Of a stretch of 64,000 nt of DNA, positions 18,876 to 28,487 are shown one piece after another. Within the stretch, counting starts at the first letter, position 1, and the number at the start of each line of letters is the position of its first letter. The notes below the pieces were generated by a model. It ran no database searches. It was not told the DNA's origin and saw nothing but the letters and a program-made list of their open reading frames with translations. The position numbers were made by a program, and so were the translations under genes. Source of the DNA: Legionella quinlivanii (lineage in GTDB: Bacteria > Pseudomonadota > Gammaproteobacteria > Legionellales > Legionellaceae); the NCBI RefSeq assembly GCF_900461555.1, contig NZ_UGOX01000001.1:2121501-2185500 (forward strand), written 5' to 3'.

Positions 18876-19668
18876 TTAATGATTCCAGTCTGGATAACAG
18901 AAGCCCTAACTGAAACTGATTTTCACAGCCCATCTTTTTCCGAACCTGTCCGACATGCGCTTTCACAGTACGTAAACTGAGCATTAAAATATCAGCAATT
19001 TCCTGCTGCGTTTTTCCTCTGGCGAGCCAGCACATACATTCATATTCACGAAAGGTTAGATAAGCACCTGTTCCTGGAACAGGTACTCGTTCCAGGAAAG
19101 GCAAGATTAAAGCATCTTTGCAAACAGGCCTGTCTTCCTGAAACCCTGCATTTTGTTTTTCCAAGGACAGCGATAGTCCATAAGCTTTTTTTAAATCAGA
19201 ATGCGTGTCGATTTTATCGTGAAAATAAAGCAGAAACTGCTTCAAAAAATCAAGATTTTCGAGATACTGGCCATTAATAACGTTATTTCCCAAGCGGGTA
19301 GCAAAATTATAGGCATCCACTACCCCATTTCCCGAGCGAAGTATTGTAAAAGAATGTCCAAAACCGTGTTCGTTAAATGCGTCTTGCAGTGCTCTGGTAC
19401 GCCCAGTCAGGCATTGCAAATCCCGGATAAAATATTGCTCATCCCGCGACGGAACGATTCGATGTACATCAAAATCGAAGTAGGTATTTTCAAGATAATG
19501 GGATACAAAATCAGGATTTTGCGATATAAAAGAAAACCGCCCATCTCTGCTCACCCTGACATGAGAAAAATGAGTAATTTCCATAGTTTTAAGCGGCTCA
19601 CAAAGCTCTTTGAATGCTTGAGCGTGGCTAAAACAGGGATGTTCACGATAGATTTTTTTGAGGTTCAT
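18841..19668 (-). CDS. LuxR-family transcriptional regulator (orphan, LpnR-like)
   Basis: The 275-residue protein has an N-terminal autoinducer-binding-like or PAS-like region (HFSHVRVSRDGRFSF, DFDVHRIVPSRDEQYFIRDL) and a C-terminal helix-turn-helix (LTFREYECMCWLARGKTQQE, IADILMLSLRTVKAHVGQV). A GAGGACA Shine-Dalgarno supports the ATG at 19668. It lies 30 bases downstream of the 1271-residue effector-like gene on the same strand and may be cotranscribed with it. The architecture matches Legionella LpnR-type regulators, which lack a cognate acyl-homoserine-lactone synthase. Confidence 0.9.
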   Translation of the reverse strand: MNLKKIYREHPCFSHAQAFKELCEPLKTMEITHFSHVRVSRDGRFSFISQNPDFVSHYLENTYFDFDVHRIVPSRDEQYFIRDLQCLTGRTRALQDAFNEHGFGHSFTILRSGNGVVDAYNFATRLGNNVINGQYLENLDFLKQFLLYFHDKIDTHSDLKKAYGLSLSLEKQNAGFQEDRPVCKDALILPFLERVPVPGTGAYLTFREYECMCWLARGKTQQEIADILMLSLRTVKAHVGQVRKKMGCENQFQLGLLLSRLESLITITLDNASMG

Positions 19669-19698
19669 ACTGTCCTCATCGAGTGTGACTCCTGCATT

Positions 19699-22600
19699 TT
19701 AACAACCTCTGCCTGAAAAAGCGATTTCAGTTTGTGTGTTCACTACGGGCTGAGGCCCAAGTCTCTCATCTCTGGCGAGTTCCTCGATATAGGCCTCGGT
19801 CACCGCACAAGTTTGGGATAGTCTCTTGAACCAGCTATGATAAACCATGTCGTCTATATCGAAAATCAAAGGCAAGGACGCATCGGACCGAGCATGAAGA
19901 CACTCATCAAGTAAATAATTGTATTCCTCAAGTCTGGCGTTTCTGCCGGCTGGAACGGCTTTAGATTGTACTGGGGGTAAAGAGGATCCATCCATCTCAA
20001 TGGCATTATCAAACAAACCGGCTATGAATCGCACTAGGCCCCGGGTTTGATGATATTTCGTAGAAACCTGTGCTTCTTTCGGAATGAGCAGATAAGCAAT
20101 TCCAGGACGGCCAAAACGCCCGTAGAACTTTAAGGGAAGATTTTGAGCATCACTGATTTTTTTTGCAGCTAATACCATCTTGAAAGATGAAGTCAGAAGA
20201 TTATATCGGGCTGCCTGTGTTTCACAGGCAGCAATAGATGCATATATCACGTTAAAACGACCATAAACAGGATTATCAACATACTTTATTTTAAAGCAGC
20301 AAAAGGCAACCGGGAGATGATGGCTATCGTAGAATACGTCAAATATATAAGCAGGCTGACTTAATACTTTTTCTTTAAAAAATGCCAGCAATTTCTGGAA
20401 AGACTGAAGATCTCCGGGTAACTCAAACTGACGTGCAAACACTCCCGCCAGTGCATCCTGTTCTTCTGCATTTAATTCAGCGCTTGTTTTTAATAAGGAA
20501 TAAAATGATTTGGCGGGAGCCTCCCCATCTTTCACTTTAAAACCCAGTGAAGCAAAGCGCTTTTGAAAAAAACTATAGGTTTGCAGGCTCGTTTGACGCT
20601 GAGCAAGCCTCTGTATTTTAAAAGTAATTACCTCATTATGCTTTTCCAAGCGCTTTTGTACTTCCACAGGCATTTCGGGATCATAGGGACCTTCCTGCAC
20701 AAAACTATCCCGATGTTCCAATATCACATCAAGCAATGCCAAATCATAGTGATAACCTGCGGCAATATAATCAAGCAGACTCTGACCGAACGCATCATGG
20801 CTTAAATGATGATGGTACATGAGTAATATCGGCAACTTATCCTCCATCCCTTCCTTCCAGGAAAAGATAAATTCCGGTTTTAGATAATAGTGGAGTAATA
20901 AAGCAGTCATTTCACGTGAGGGGGAATTATCCAGTAAACTATAATATAAACAATCAGTTCTCTTTAATGGAACTACGATATCTCCCCCAATTCCTCTTTC
21001 AAGAAATGATTTAACCGTTTCAAGCTGGTTAGCGGCAACAGCCAGTAATAACGGCGTATACCCCCAGGAGTCCTGAGCTTCATAACTTAGTAAATTGCTT
21101 TTTATAATGGAGTCAAGGCGAAAATCATCTCTTGCAGAGCAATGACGTAGTGGCCGACCTGGATTGTATCCGTTGATGTTTCTTACGCTGCTTGCCAGGA
21201 TAGACGGAGGAAACTGAATTGACCGTTCTACATTCAAATTTTGCAGATAAACTTGTGAACCTGTCTGCCAGACCAGACAGGCACTGAATAACTGAAAGAT
21301 GTTCTCATCAGTGGCTTTACATACCCTTTTATAGTTTGCTGTCGCCTCTGCCAATGCATCAAGATCCAGTCTCTTTCGTTTCGCAATGGGCACCCAGGCC
21401 GCCTGAAGCAAATCCCTGTCTTTTGTCGAATCAAGACTTAAGTATTTTTGCACATCTGCTTCAAGATCTTCCAGAGAGCTCGTATCAATTACCAGACTAT
21501 TTATATAAAAAATCAGTCGTTCAGGAAGCGGGGTCATTTGCCGCTGCGCGGATAACAAGTACTCTTTATGGTGAGTCGCCTGACGGCCCAAAATTTCTTT
21601 AATTATCAATTTATATTGATCAAATGCACGCTTTTCTTCAACAAATGAGTCAAAATTCTGAATGACACCCAGTATTGCCTGATGATGAAGCAATCCGCGT
21701 TCCGACTTCTGGGGTTTCGTAGTTGAAATACGCTCAATCTGTGAGCGAATAGCCTGCAATTGGGCACGGATCAGCGCAAGGGCTTTTGATGTTTGCTTTT
21801 GATACAGAGCTAGATAAATATCGAAATGCTCAAAAAGCAGCGCCTCATCCTTTAAATAATCTTCAATTTTATCCCAATCGCTATCTCCAAATAATATGCG
21901 TGCTTTAAAACTTCTCCCTGATCTCTCATTAAAATGATTTCGGCTAATAACTTTAAGGCGCAGGGAATCCCTTTGCCGAACCGCATCGCGAATATTTGTC
22001 CATAATTCCAGTTCGCTATCAAAAATACGCCGGCATTGTTCATATCGTTTGCCATTATCGCTAAGGACTTTTACCATTTCATTTTGCATGCGCAATAAAT
22101 GCCTTAGTCGTTCTGGAAGCTTGGTTTGCATCTCATAGTCGGTAACTGACAAACTATCCTTTAAGGCAGTTTCGATCATCGGAAAATAGCCTACCAGAAT
22201 CCCCTTAAATAATGTCAGGCCAAGAGGCAATCTTTGCGCAAAAATAGCTTTTGCCAATTCTAAATTCCCTGACAGACAAGCCGATTCCATAGCTATCCAA
22301 TCGGCTGTTTCCCGCTCGAACCCTTCATTCAGTTTACTTCTATCTTCTGATAGATTGCTCTGATAAATAGTCAGAGGATCTGCAAAACAAGGCAGGATTT
22401 TCTCGAAATATTGACGAACTTTGCTTTGTTTGAATTCCTCATCAAACACCAGAATGTTGTTTTGCTCATCGGAAACCATATTATTCGCGGCCTCAATAAA
22501 CCGTTGTGAAGCCCATTGTCTCGATTTTGGGAGTGCTTGCCAGCTATTGAAAATTTGGGCCGCTATAGAAGAGTTAAGACAGAACTCGGCAAGTTCAATC

Positions 22601-23514
22601 GGCAAGCGGCCTTCGGGGCAGCGCTGATAGACCAGCATCGGATCATTTTTCAATAACTGCACCACTTTTTCCTCATCCTGAGCCAGGACTGCCAGATGAA
22701 TTGCCGGAATTGTGTTCGGATAATTCAGCACATCATCGGGATGGAAGCTTGAAATGGCTGTTTGCCGCTGTAAATCGGCTATTCCATTGGGATAACCGTT
22801 AAATAACATCCGCTCAGCAACCAGCGGAATATTCTCTTGCACAACCCAGGAAGTTTGTGATCCCATCTGTTTTCGAATGTCTTCCCAAAGTGCTGTTATT
22901 GGCTGACTAAAACCACCCAGGGTTTGTATACCCGCCATAAAACATTGCAAACGCCTGATATCCGCTTCATTATCACAACGAACCTGCAAAGAGGCCCGCG
23001 CTCTTGGATCAGCCCCTGCACGAGGCGCGAATTGGTAGGAATGCTGATTTACCAGGTCTGGATTATGCAAATCTTTAATAGAAACGAATGATTCATTCCC
23101 TGAAAGCGCCTTGCAAAGTTTCATACTGTTGCCCGGTCTTGGCAGTGCCATTAACGATACTACCTGATTAGGGTGAAGCCCAATTAATAATCTGTCCACA
23201 GCCAACTCAGGATTTAAATTTTTACATTGATAAAGAACTTCAAGCTTCTCTACCTCAACTCCGCTTGCACTCAAACCATCGTCGTGCAAATAGCAACGCT
23301 CATTTACACGGTTAAAACGCGGCAATACCAGGTGCCGCTGTTGCACCCCATTCTGATTGGATACCCTTGTCAATGACCAATTGGCTTGAGGCAATGCCTG
23401 GCTTTTAAACTGGGTAGCTAAAGGTAACACCAGTGAAGTCAGGCGTTTGAACTTTATTTCTGATAAGGGAAATCGATTGGCCCTGCTAATTAAATGTTGA
23501 AAATATTGGAACAC
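19699..23514 (-). CDS. Large effector-like protein with ankyrin-type repeats, 1271 residues
   Basis: I do not recognise a named family. Ankyrin-like helices occur near residues 265-310 (IPAIHLAVLAQDEEKVVQLL ... GRLPIELAEFC) and 840-880 (WGYTPLLLAVAANQLETVKS). The regions between are long helical stretches. Near residues 1090-1180 there is a beta-containing part (LPVAFCCFKIKY, FNVIYASIAACE) of unknown fold. No signal peptide or membrane spans are visible. The size, isolated position and ankyrin content are typical of Dot/Icm substrates, but translocation is inferred only. A LuxR gene follows 30 bases downstream. Confidence 0.7.
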   Translation of the reverse strand: MFQYFQHLISRANRFPLSEIKFKRLTSLVLPLATQFKSQALPQANWSLTRVSNQNGVQQRHLVLPRFNRVNERCYLHDDGLSASGVEVEKLEVLYQCKNLNPELAVDRLLIGLHPNQVVSLMALPRPGNSMKLCKALSGNESFVSIKDLHNPDLVNQHSYQFAPRAGADPRARASLQVRCDNEADIRRLQCFMAGIQTLGGFSQPITALWEDIRKQMGSQTSWVVQENIPLVAERMLFNGYPNGIADLQRQTAISSFHPDDVLNYPNTIPAIHLAVLAQDEEKVVQLLKNDPMLVYQRCPEGRLPIELAEFCLNSSIAAQIFNSWQALPKSRQWASQRFIEAANNMVSDEQNNILVFDEEFKQSKVRQYFEKILPCFADPLTIYQSNLSEDRSKLNEGFERETADWIAMESACLSGNLELAKAIFAQRLPLGLTLFKGILVGYFPMIETALKDSLSVTDYEMQTKLPERLRHLLRMQNEMVKVLSDNGKRYEQCRRIFDSELELWTNIRDAVRQRDSLRLKVISRNHFNERSGRSFKARILFGDSDWDKIEDYLKDEALLFEHFDIYLALYQKQTSKALALIRAQLQAIRSQIERISTTKPQKSERGLLHHQAILGVIQNFDSFVEEKRAFDQYKLIIKEILGRQATHHKEYLLSAQRQMTPLPERLIFYINSLVIDTSSLEDLEADVQKYLSLDSTKDRDLLQAAWVPIAKRKRLDLDALAEATANYKRVCKATDENIFQLFSACLVWQTGSQVYLQNLNVERSIQFPPSILASSVRNINGYNPGRPLRHCSARDDFRLDSIIKSNLLSYEAQDSWGYTPLLLAVAANQLETVKSFLERGIGGDIVVPLKRTDCLYYSLLDNSPSREMTALLLHYYLKPEFIFSWKEGMEDKLPILLMYHHHLSHDAFGQSLLDYIAAGYHYDLALLDVILEHRDSFVQEGPYDPEMPVEVQKRLEKHNEVITFKIQRLAQRQTSLQTYSFFQKRFASLGFKVKDGEAPAKSFYSLLKTSAELNAEEQDALAGVFARQFELPGDLQSFQKLLAFFKEKVLSQPAYIFDVFYDSHHLPVAFCCFKIKYVDNPVYGRFNVIYASIAACETQAARYNLLTSSFKMVLAAKKISDAQNLPLKFYGRFGRPGIAYLLIPKEAQVSTKYHQTRGLVRFIAGLFDNAIEMDGSSLPPVQSKAVPAGRNARLEEYNYLLDECLHARSDASLPLIFDIDDMVYHSWFKRLSQTCAVTEAYIEELARDERLGPQPVVNTQTEIAFSGRGC

Positions 23515-23624
23515 AATGATTGGTTAGCTATAGACGTAATGGGCAATATTTTATCAGAAACATTAAAATTTTTAAATTGAGTGTACTTTATAATCCTTAG
23601 CTCGAACCCTTAAAACAAGAAAAA

Positions 23625-24815
23625 CTAGTCATTTGCATTAGCCAGCATTCCAAATCTCGATAATTGAATAAGCCCCAAGGTGCTGAAGCAAAAGACAGGA
23701 ATCGTTAAACTCCAGGGTCCCGGAGTTACCTGGGCTGTGATAACCCCCATAACCCCAGAGAGGCCAAACTGGCAGGCGCCTAACAGGGCAGTTGCTGTGC
23801 CAGCTTGTGTTTCAAAATCCTTTAACGCGAGTGCCGTGGCTGATCCCATACTCATTCCAATGCCTATCGTTAGACAAATCATAGGCAGCATAAATCGTAA
23901 CACACTGCATTGATCAAAATTGAGCGCGGTCATCATTAAACAGGAGGCAATCATGATAATAAGGCCGCAACGAACAATAACTTCCAGAGGGTAAGAATAA
24001 GTGAATCGCACTGCAAGCATATTGGTAAAAAACATGGTCATGGCGTTTAAACCAAACCAAAGGCCATATTCTGTGCCGTTTAAATGAAGTTGCGTAATTA
24101 ATATCCCCGGGGATAAAGCGCAAAACAAGTACAATCCTAGTAAACAGGAAGAGGCGACCAGCGTGTATCGCCGAAAATCAGCATTTTTTATCATCGGCCT
24201 CATTGCCTCCCAGCCATTGGCTGCCGATATCTTTGGTTTTGGAAATTGATAATCTGGAATGCCACGATAAGCAATGACCGTCATCAGCAATCCGAGAAGG
24301 GTCAAAAAATAAAAACCACTGTGCCAATTATGGGTCAGGTCAAGTAATACGCCGCCAATAACCGGTGCGCTGCTGGCAATAATTGAATTAGTTCCCGATA
24401 AGACACTGAATAATCGGGCGCAAGCCTGTGTTGAAAAATTATCTCTGACAATAATAAAACATACCAGATAGGTGCCACAGGCACCGGCAGCCTGAATGAT
24501 TCGGGTGAAGATTAACCCATGAACAGAACTGGTCCAGGTCGAAAGAAAAGAGCCGATACAAAATAGCACTGCACTGCCAAGGGCTATATTTCTTCGCCCC
24601 ACCTTGTCCGCCAGAGGCCCGGTTATCAATTGCCCCAAAGCCACGGTAAACATGAACACATACAGGCTTGCCTGCATGATTGTATTATCAGTATGAAAAA
24701 AGCGGCTCATGGAAGGAATCGCCGGCACGAAAACATCCATGGCGAATGAAATGCTGATAATCAAAGGAATGAGTCGAAAAAGACTCTGTCTTTCTGTCCA
24801 ACCAATCGAGTTCAA
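23625..24815 (-). CDS. MFS drug efflux transporter, Bcr/CflA type
   Basis: The 396-residue protein has 12 predicted spans. The first cytoplasmic loop has motif A (GPLADKVGRRN, about residues 64-74), and the N-terminal segment (FVPAIPSMSRFF) and span 5 (APVIGGVLL) match the Bcr/CflA drug:proton antiporters. The likely role is export of drugs or small metabolites across the inner membrane. It stands alone, with 67 bases to the DUF808 gene upstream and 110 to the next gene. Confidence 0.88.
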   Translation of the reverse strand: MNSIGWTERQSLFRLIPLIISISFAMDVFVPAIPSMSRFFHTDNTIMQASLYVFMFTVALGQLITGPLADKVGRRNIALGSAVLFCIGSFLSTWTSSVHGLIFTRIIQAAGACGTYLVCFIIVRDNFSTQACARLFSVLSGTNSIIASSAPVIGGVLLDLTHNWHSGFYFLTLLGLLMTVIAYRGIPDYQFPKPKISAANGWEAMRPMIKNADFRRYTLVASSCLLGLYLFCALSPGILITQLHLNGTEYGLWFGLNAMTMFFTNMLAVRFTYSYPLEVIVRCGLIIMIASCLMMTALNFDQCSVLRFMLPMICLTIGIGMSMGSATALALKDFETQAGTATALLGACQFGLSGVMGVITAQVTPGPWSLTIPVFCFSTLGLIQLSRFGMLANAND

Positions 24816-24882
24816 TAGAGGCTCCCGCTTAAAACACGCTATGATAAACCTGATAAGATTAAAATCGAAGAGAAAAAAATAA

Positions 24883-25740
24883 CTACTTTAACCTCAATTT
24901 TTTGAAGAGAGTATATAGAGCGGCAACTATTCCCCCGCTGATAACCCCGATTAAAAAATCAACAGCCAAGGAGAGCGGAAATGATAAATTGCGGGTATAA
25001 AAATGGAGAGCCGGTATTCCATGATTAATGATGCTTCCTCCTACTAAAAACATGGCAATGGTGCCTGCAATTGCTAAAAACTTCATTAGCATGGGAGCAG
25101 AACCAATCAGGAAAAGACCAATTTGCTTTGCTGGCTTTCTTTTTTCTCTTAAAAGAAAACCCAAATCATCGAGCTTTACTATCAAGGCGACTAAACCATA
25201 CACTCCGACAGTCATAATCATTGAAATCAAGCTTAATACCATCACCTGATTAATTAACGAGGAATGAGCCACAGCACCTAATGTGATTACAATAATTTCA
25301 GCGGACAGTACAAAGTCTGTACGCACAGCACTTCGTATTTTATCTTTTTCAAACTGCTCTTTATCAATATCCAGTATTTCGTTAACTGGCTTTGGCTTTT
25401 CATGTTTATGGAATTTTTCCAGGATTTTTTCAAAGCCCTCGAAACTCAAATACAATCCACCCAGCATTAATAGAATGAGCACCAATGGCGGCATCACAAA
25501 GCTAATGAGAAGCGCTAAAGGGATTAATATCAATTTATTAATTATCGACCCTTTCGCGACAGCCCATACTACAGGCAGCTCCCGGTGCGCATGAAGACCA
25601 ATGACTTGCTCTGCATTCAGAGCAAGATCATCTCCCAATACGCCCGCCGTTTTTTTAGTCGCGGTTTTAGTCATTAAAGCGATATCGTCAAGTGCTGTGG
25701 CGATATCATCAAGCAAGGTTAATAAACTGGTTCCTGCCAT
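24883..25740 (-). CDS. DUF808 (YedI-like) inner-membrane protein
   Basis: The 285-residue protein matches the DUF808/YedI family from its opening segment (MAGTSLLTLLDDIATALDDI, then TKTATKKTAGVLGDDLALNA). It has several membrane spans and a C-terminal glycine-rich segment (DFLIGVISGGIVAAL). The function of the family is unknown. It lies 15 bases downstream of a small exported protein gene on the same strand, so the two probably form an operon. Confidence 0.88.
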   Translation of the reverse strand: MAGTSLLTLLDDIATALDDIALMTKTATKKTAGVLGDDLALNAEQVIGLHAHRELPVVWAVAKGSIINKLILIPLALLISFVMPPLVLILLMLGGLYLSFEGFEKILEKFHKHEKPKPVNEILDIDKEQFEKDKIRSAVRTDFVLSAEIIVITLGAVAHSSLINQVMVLSLISMIMTVGVYGLVALIVKLDDLGFLLREKRKPAKQIGLFLIGSAPMLMKFLAIAGTIAMFLVGGSIINHGIPALHFYTRNLSFPLSLAVDFLIGVISGGIVAALYTLFKKLRLK

Positions 25741-25755
25741 ATTCTTTTTCTTATT

Positions 25756-26220
25756 TTAAGACGCCGGTTGTTGTTTCATGGGAGCTATTGGGGGTGGTGC
25801 TTTCATATTACAAGTACAAGCCCCTGTAGCCTGGGGTGGAAGCGGCACTTCAGCAAAATCTTTTGAATAGCAAATCGATACATCCCATGCGGTTTGATCA
25901 GGTGCTGGAGCCGCTGGAAGGAACCAAAACCGTAATGCTTTATACACTTTCCCTTCATCCCCTTCCCAAATAGTCGGAGTAAATGTAGCCTGATACATAA
26001 ATGCTTGTCCAGGTTGACAGGTAAATTCCTGCCTTATCCATTGTTGTCCTTTAGGAACGGTTACAGCCAATATCTGCTGATGACTGGTTGCGTCCATAAT
26101 GGCTACGGTTACATCATAATTCGTCCAGCAATTGTCTTTAACCACGGTGGCAAAACAGGTAAAGGCAAAAGAATAGCCATAAATCAGCAGGCCGGCCAGA
26201 ACTGAAAATAATCGAATCAT
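25756..26220 (-). CDS. Small exported cysteine-containing protein, unknown function
   Basis: From the ATG at 26220 (AAAGGGAA upstream) the protein has 154 residues and begins MIRLFSVLAGLLIYGYSFAF, a signal peptide. The predicted mature part has about six cysteines (TCFATVVKDNCW, FTCQPG, SICYSK, GACTCNMK), consistent with disulfides in the periplasm or outside, and a proline-rich C-terminus (APPPIAPMKQQPAS). I do not recognise a family. It is followed by the DUF808 gene and is divergent from the second GG-leader peptide. Confidence 0.7.
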   Translation of the reverse strand: MIRLFSVLAGLLIYGYSFAFTCFATVVKDNCWTNYDVTVAIMDATSHQQILAVTVPKGQQWIRQEFTCQPGQAFMYQATFTPTIWEGDEGKVYKALRFWFLPAAPAPDQTAWDVSICYSKDFAEVPLPPQATGACTCNMKAPPPIAPMKQQPAS

Positions 26221-26326
26221 ATGAAATTTCCCTTTATCATCCAATGATCTAAGTTTAGACCTAAAAACAAGTTATGGATTGGGAACAAAGTAAATGTATG
26301 CAGTGACCTGTCTGGCGCCCAGTCAT

Positions 26327-26355
26327 TTGATATATTTTTAAACAAATACTATATT
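26327..26355 (+). promoter_or_regulatory. Promoter of the second GG-leader peptide gene
   Basis: TTGATA (26327-26332), a 17-base spacer and TATATT (26350-26355) lie 33 bases before the ATG, the same distance as at the first peptide gene. A GGAG lies 10 bases before the ATG. Confidence 0.65.
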
Positions 26356-26388
26356 CAAAGTATTGTCCGGCGCTGGAGTTAATTGAAT

Positions 26389-26598
26389 ATGGCAAGTAAA
26401 TCTACGATTTCCAATAAAAAAGATAGAAAAATTTCAGACGAAAACCTGAAAAATATATCAGGAGGGCTATCTGTTAACAATCTTCCCGATTATACAAATC
26501 CAGACTTTGTCGAGGGAAAAACCACAAACCCGATAAGTACTAATACAGTGAAACCAAAGGGAGCTAAAACGAAAAAAGGGACAAAGAAAAAGCCTTAA
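26389..26598 (+). CDS. Double-glycine-leader peptide with lysine-rich tail (paralogue)
   Basis: The 69-residue precursor (ATG at 26389; a TTG two codons upstream is possible) has a leader KISDENLKNISGG ending at residues 25-26, of the type recognised by C39 peptidases. The predicted mature part has 43 residues and ends in a lysine-rich tail (KPKGAKTKKGTKKKP). Leader spacing, total length and tail composition parallel the peptide at 13514, while the cores differ, as expected for diversified secreted peptides. No transporter or immunity gene is adjacent. Confidence 0.65.
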   Translation: MASKSTISNKKDRKISDENLKNISGGLSVNNLPDYTNPDFVEGKTTNPISTNTVKPKGAKTKKGTKKKP

Positions 26599-26649
26599 TC
26601 AGTTAAGCAAGAGATGTGCAATCAGAAATTATCTCAATTTCTTTGAGGC

Positions 26650-26678
26650 TTGATCTTTTATTAGGAAACCGCTATTCT
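26650..26678 (+). promoter_or_regulatory. Promoter of tRNA-Ser(GGA)
   Basis: TTGATC (26650-26655), a 17-base spacer and TATTCT (26673-26678) end nine bases before the tRNA. Confidence 0.7.
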
Positions 26679-26687
26679 TGCGCGCTT

Positions 26688-26772
26688 GGAGAGGTGGCCG
26701 AGTGGTTGAAGGCGCACGCCTGGAAAGTGTGTATACGGCAACGTATCGAGGGTTCGAATCCCTCTCTCTCCG
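26688..26772 (+). tRNA. tRNA-Ser, anticodon GGA
   Basis: Acceptor GGAGAGG pairs with TCTCTCC (one G-U pair). The D arm, anticodon loop CTGGAAA (GGA, decoding UCC/UCU), long class II variable arm and TTCGAAT T loop are all readable. CCA is not encoded after the discriminator G, unlike the tRNAs at 10.2-10.4 kb. Confidence 0.96.
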
Positions 26773-26839
26773 AAAATTCCCTTTATTTCCTCAGCCTTTA
26801 AATCTATAATTTTCACGATAAGAATCTGATTGTAAATTA

Positions 26840-28267
26840 ATGCCTATTCGCTTCGACAACAGCTTTGCCAGACTGCCCCCCTTATTCTACAGCCGATTGC
26901 AACCAACACCGGTAGCGCGACCTGAACTTGTACATTTTAATAATTCCCTGGCGAATCAGCTGAGGCTGGATACTCTTGCAGTCGAAAAGATCCCTCATTA
27001 TTTTTCCGGCAATAAACTGCTTTCTGGGAGCGAGTCAATCGCCAGCGTCTACTCTGGCCATCAGTTCGGTTATTATGTATCTCAGCTCGGTGATGGACGC
27101 GCGCACATTTTGGGTGAAATACTGGATAAGCAACGCCGACGCTGGGATCTTCAGCTAAAAGGCTCTGGTAAAACGCCCTACTCACGAATGGGCGATGGTC
27201 GAGCGGTATTGCAATCCACCATCCGGGAATATCTTTGTTCAGAAGCAATGCATGCTCTGGGGATTCCCACTAGCCGCGCACTCTGTATCACCGCGACCAA
27301 CGAGCCGGTATATCGCTATACTGAAGAACCTGGGGCCATTCTCACCCGCGTATCAGAATCACTCATTCGCTTTGGTCATTTTGAGTATTTTTACTATACC
27401 AATCAACTGGATGCGCTTAAACAGTTAGCCGATTATGTATTAGCAAGACATTATCCAGAAGACTCGAAAGATCAATCCGGTTATGAGAAGTTATTCCGCC
27501 AGGCCGTATTAAAAACCGCAGAATTAATGGCCCTGTGGCAAGCGGTTGGTTTTTGTCATGGGGTAATGAACACAGATAACATGTCGATTATTGGATTAAC
27601 CATTGACTACGGCCCTTTCGGCTTTCTGGATGACTTTGATTTTAATCATATTTGCAATAGTTCTGATGAATTGGGACGTTATGCCTATAATAAACAACCT
27701 GCTATCGCCTACTGGAATTTGCAGGCATTGGCTCAAGCGCTAACCCCATTAATTCCAGTCCATTTATTGCAAGAGTCTCTTTCCCTTTTTGAGACTCATT
27801 TCCAAAGGATGTATCTGACTGAAATGCGTGCCAAGCTAGGGCTTTTTCAGGAAGATGAACATGACAATTTTCTGGTTAATCAGTTGCTCTCCATCCTTCA
27901 TGAACAATCAATCGACTACACCATTTTTTTTCGCTGGCTTGGCGACCGATCAGAAAACAAGCCGCTATTTTCCTCTATCAGAAAAGTGAGCGGCTGGTTA
28001 GAGCAATATGAACAAAGATTGTCGATGGAAACAACCTTTGAAAATGAGCGAAAAGAAAAAATGATGCAGAAAAATCCCAAATATATTTTGCGAAATTATC
28101 TGGCACAACAAGCGATTGATGAAGCCTACACTCATAAAAATTTTTCAGAAATAGATCGCTTGTTTAATCTTCTAAAACTTCCCTATGAAGAACAACAGGA
28201 TAATGCCCGCTACGCCGATTTTCCCCCGGATTGGTCAAAAAAGATTTGCGTAAGCTGCTCCTCTTAA
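26840..28267 (+). CDS. selO: SelO/YdiU-family protein AMPylase
   Basis: SelO is a pseudokinase-fold enzyme that transfers AMP to Ser, Thr or Tyr of proteins and has been linked to redox control. The 475-residue product has the family hallmarks: SVYSGHQFGYYVSQLGDGRA, LQLKGSGKTPYSRMGDGRAV (nucleotide site, about residues 108-127), GFCHGVMNTDNMSIIG (about 240-255) and TIDYGPFGFLDDF. It ends in CVSCSS; in eukaryotes and some others a selenocysteine stands in this C-terminal motif, and here it is cysteine. It lies just after tRNA-Ser, as an independent gene. Confidence 0.95.
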   Translation: MPIRFDNSFARLPPLFYSRLQPTPVARPELVHFNNSLANQLRLDTLAVEKIPHYFSGNKLLSGSESIASVYSGHQFGYYVSQLGDGRAHILGEILDKQRRRWDLQLKGSGKTPYSRMGDGRAVLQSTIREYLCSEAMHALGIPTSRALCITATNEPVYRYTEEPGAILTRVSESLIRFGHFEYFYYTNQLDALKQLADYVLARHYPEDSKDQSGYEKLFRQAVLKTAELMALWQAVGFCHGVMNTDNMSIIGLTIDYGPFGFLDDFDFNHICNSSDELGRYAYNKQPAIAYWNLQALAQALTPLIPVHLLQESLSLFETHFQRMYLTEMRAKLGLFQEDEHDNFLVNQLLSILHEQSIDYTIFFRWLGDRSENKPLFSSIRKVSGWLEQYEQRLSMETTFENERKEKMMQKNPKYILRNYLAQQAIDEAYTHKNFSEIDRLFNLLKLPYEEQQDNARYADFPPDWSKKICVSCSS

Positions 28268-28487
28268 TCTTGTCTTAATATTTCCTTAATATAATGAGCG
28301 CTCCTGCCGTTCCTAATTGCTAATGGGCAGTTTAAAATTTTAGAGCTATATTTATTAGTACATTTTCTATTTTGTTTTGCAGGCATAAAAATGCGCTTTT
28401 CATTCTCTGTGCTTTGTCGAAATCCTGCAATCCCCTCCCAATTCCTTTTATATCCCTATTTGTTACGATTTTCAGGAGAAGTTAAAA

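Noticed and set aside
26616..26801. 61-codon ORF upstream of selO
   Set aside because: It runs through tRNA-Ser(GGA).
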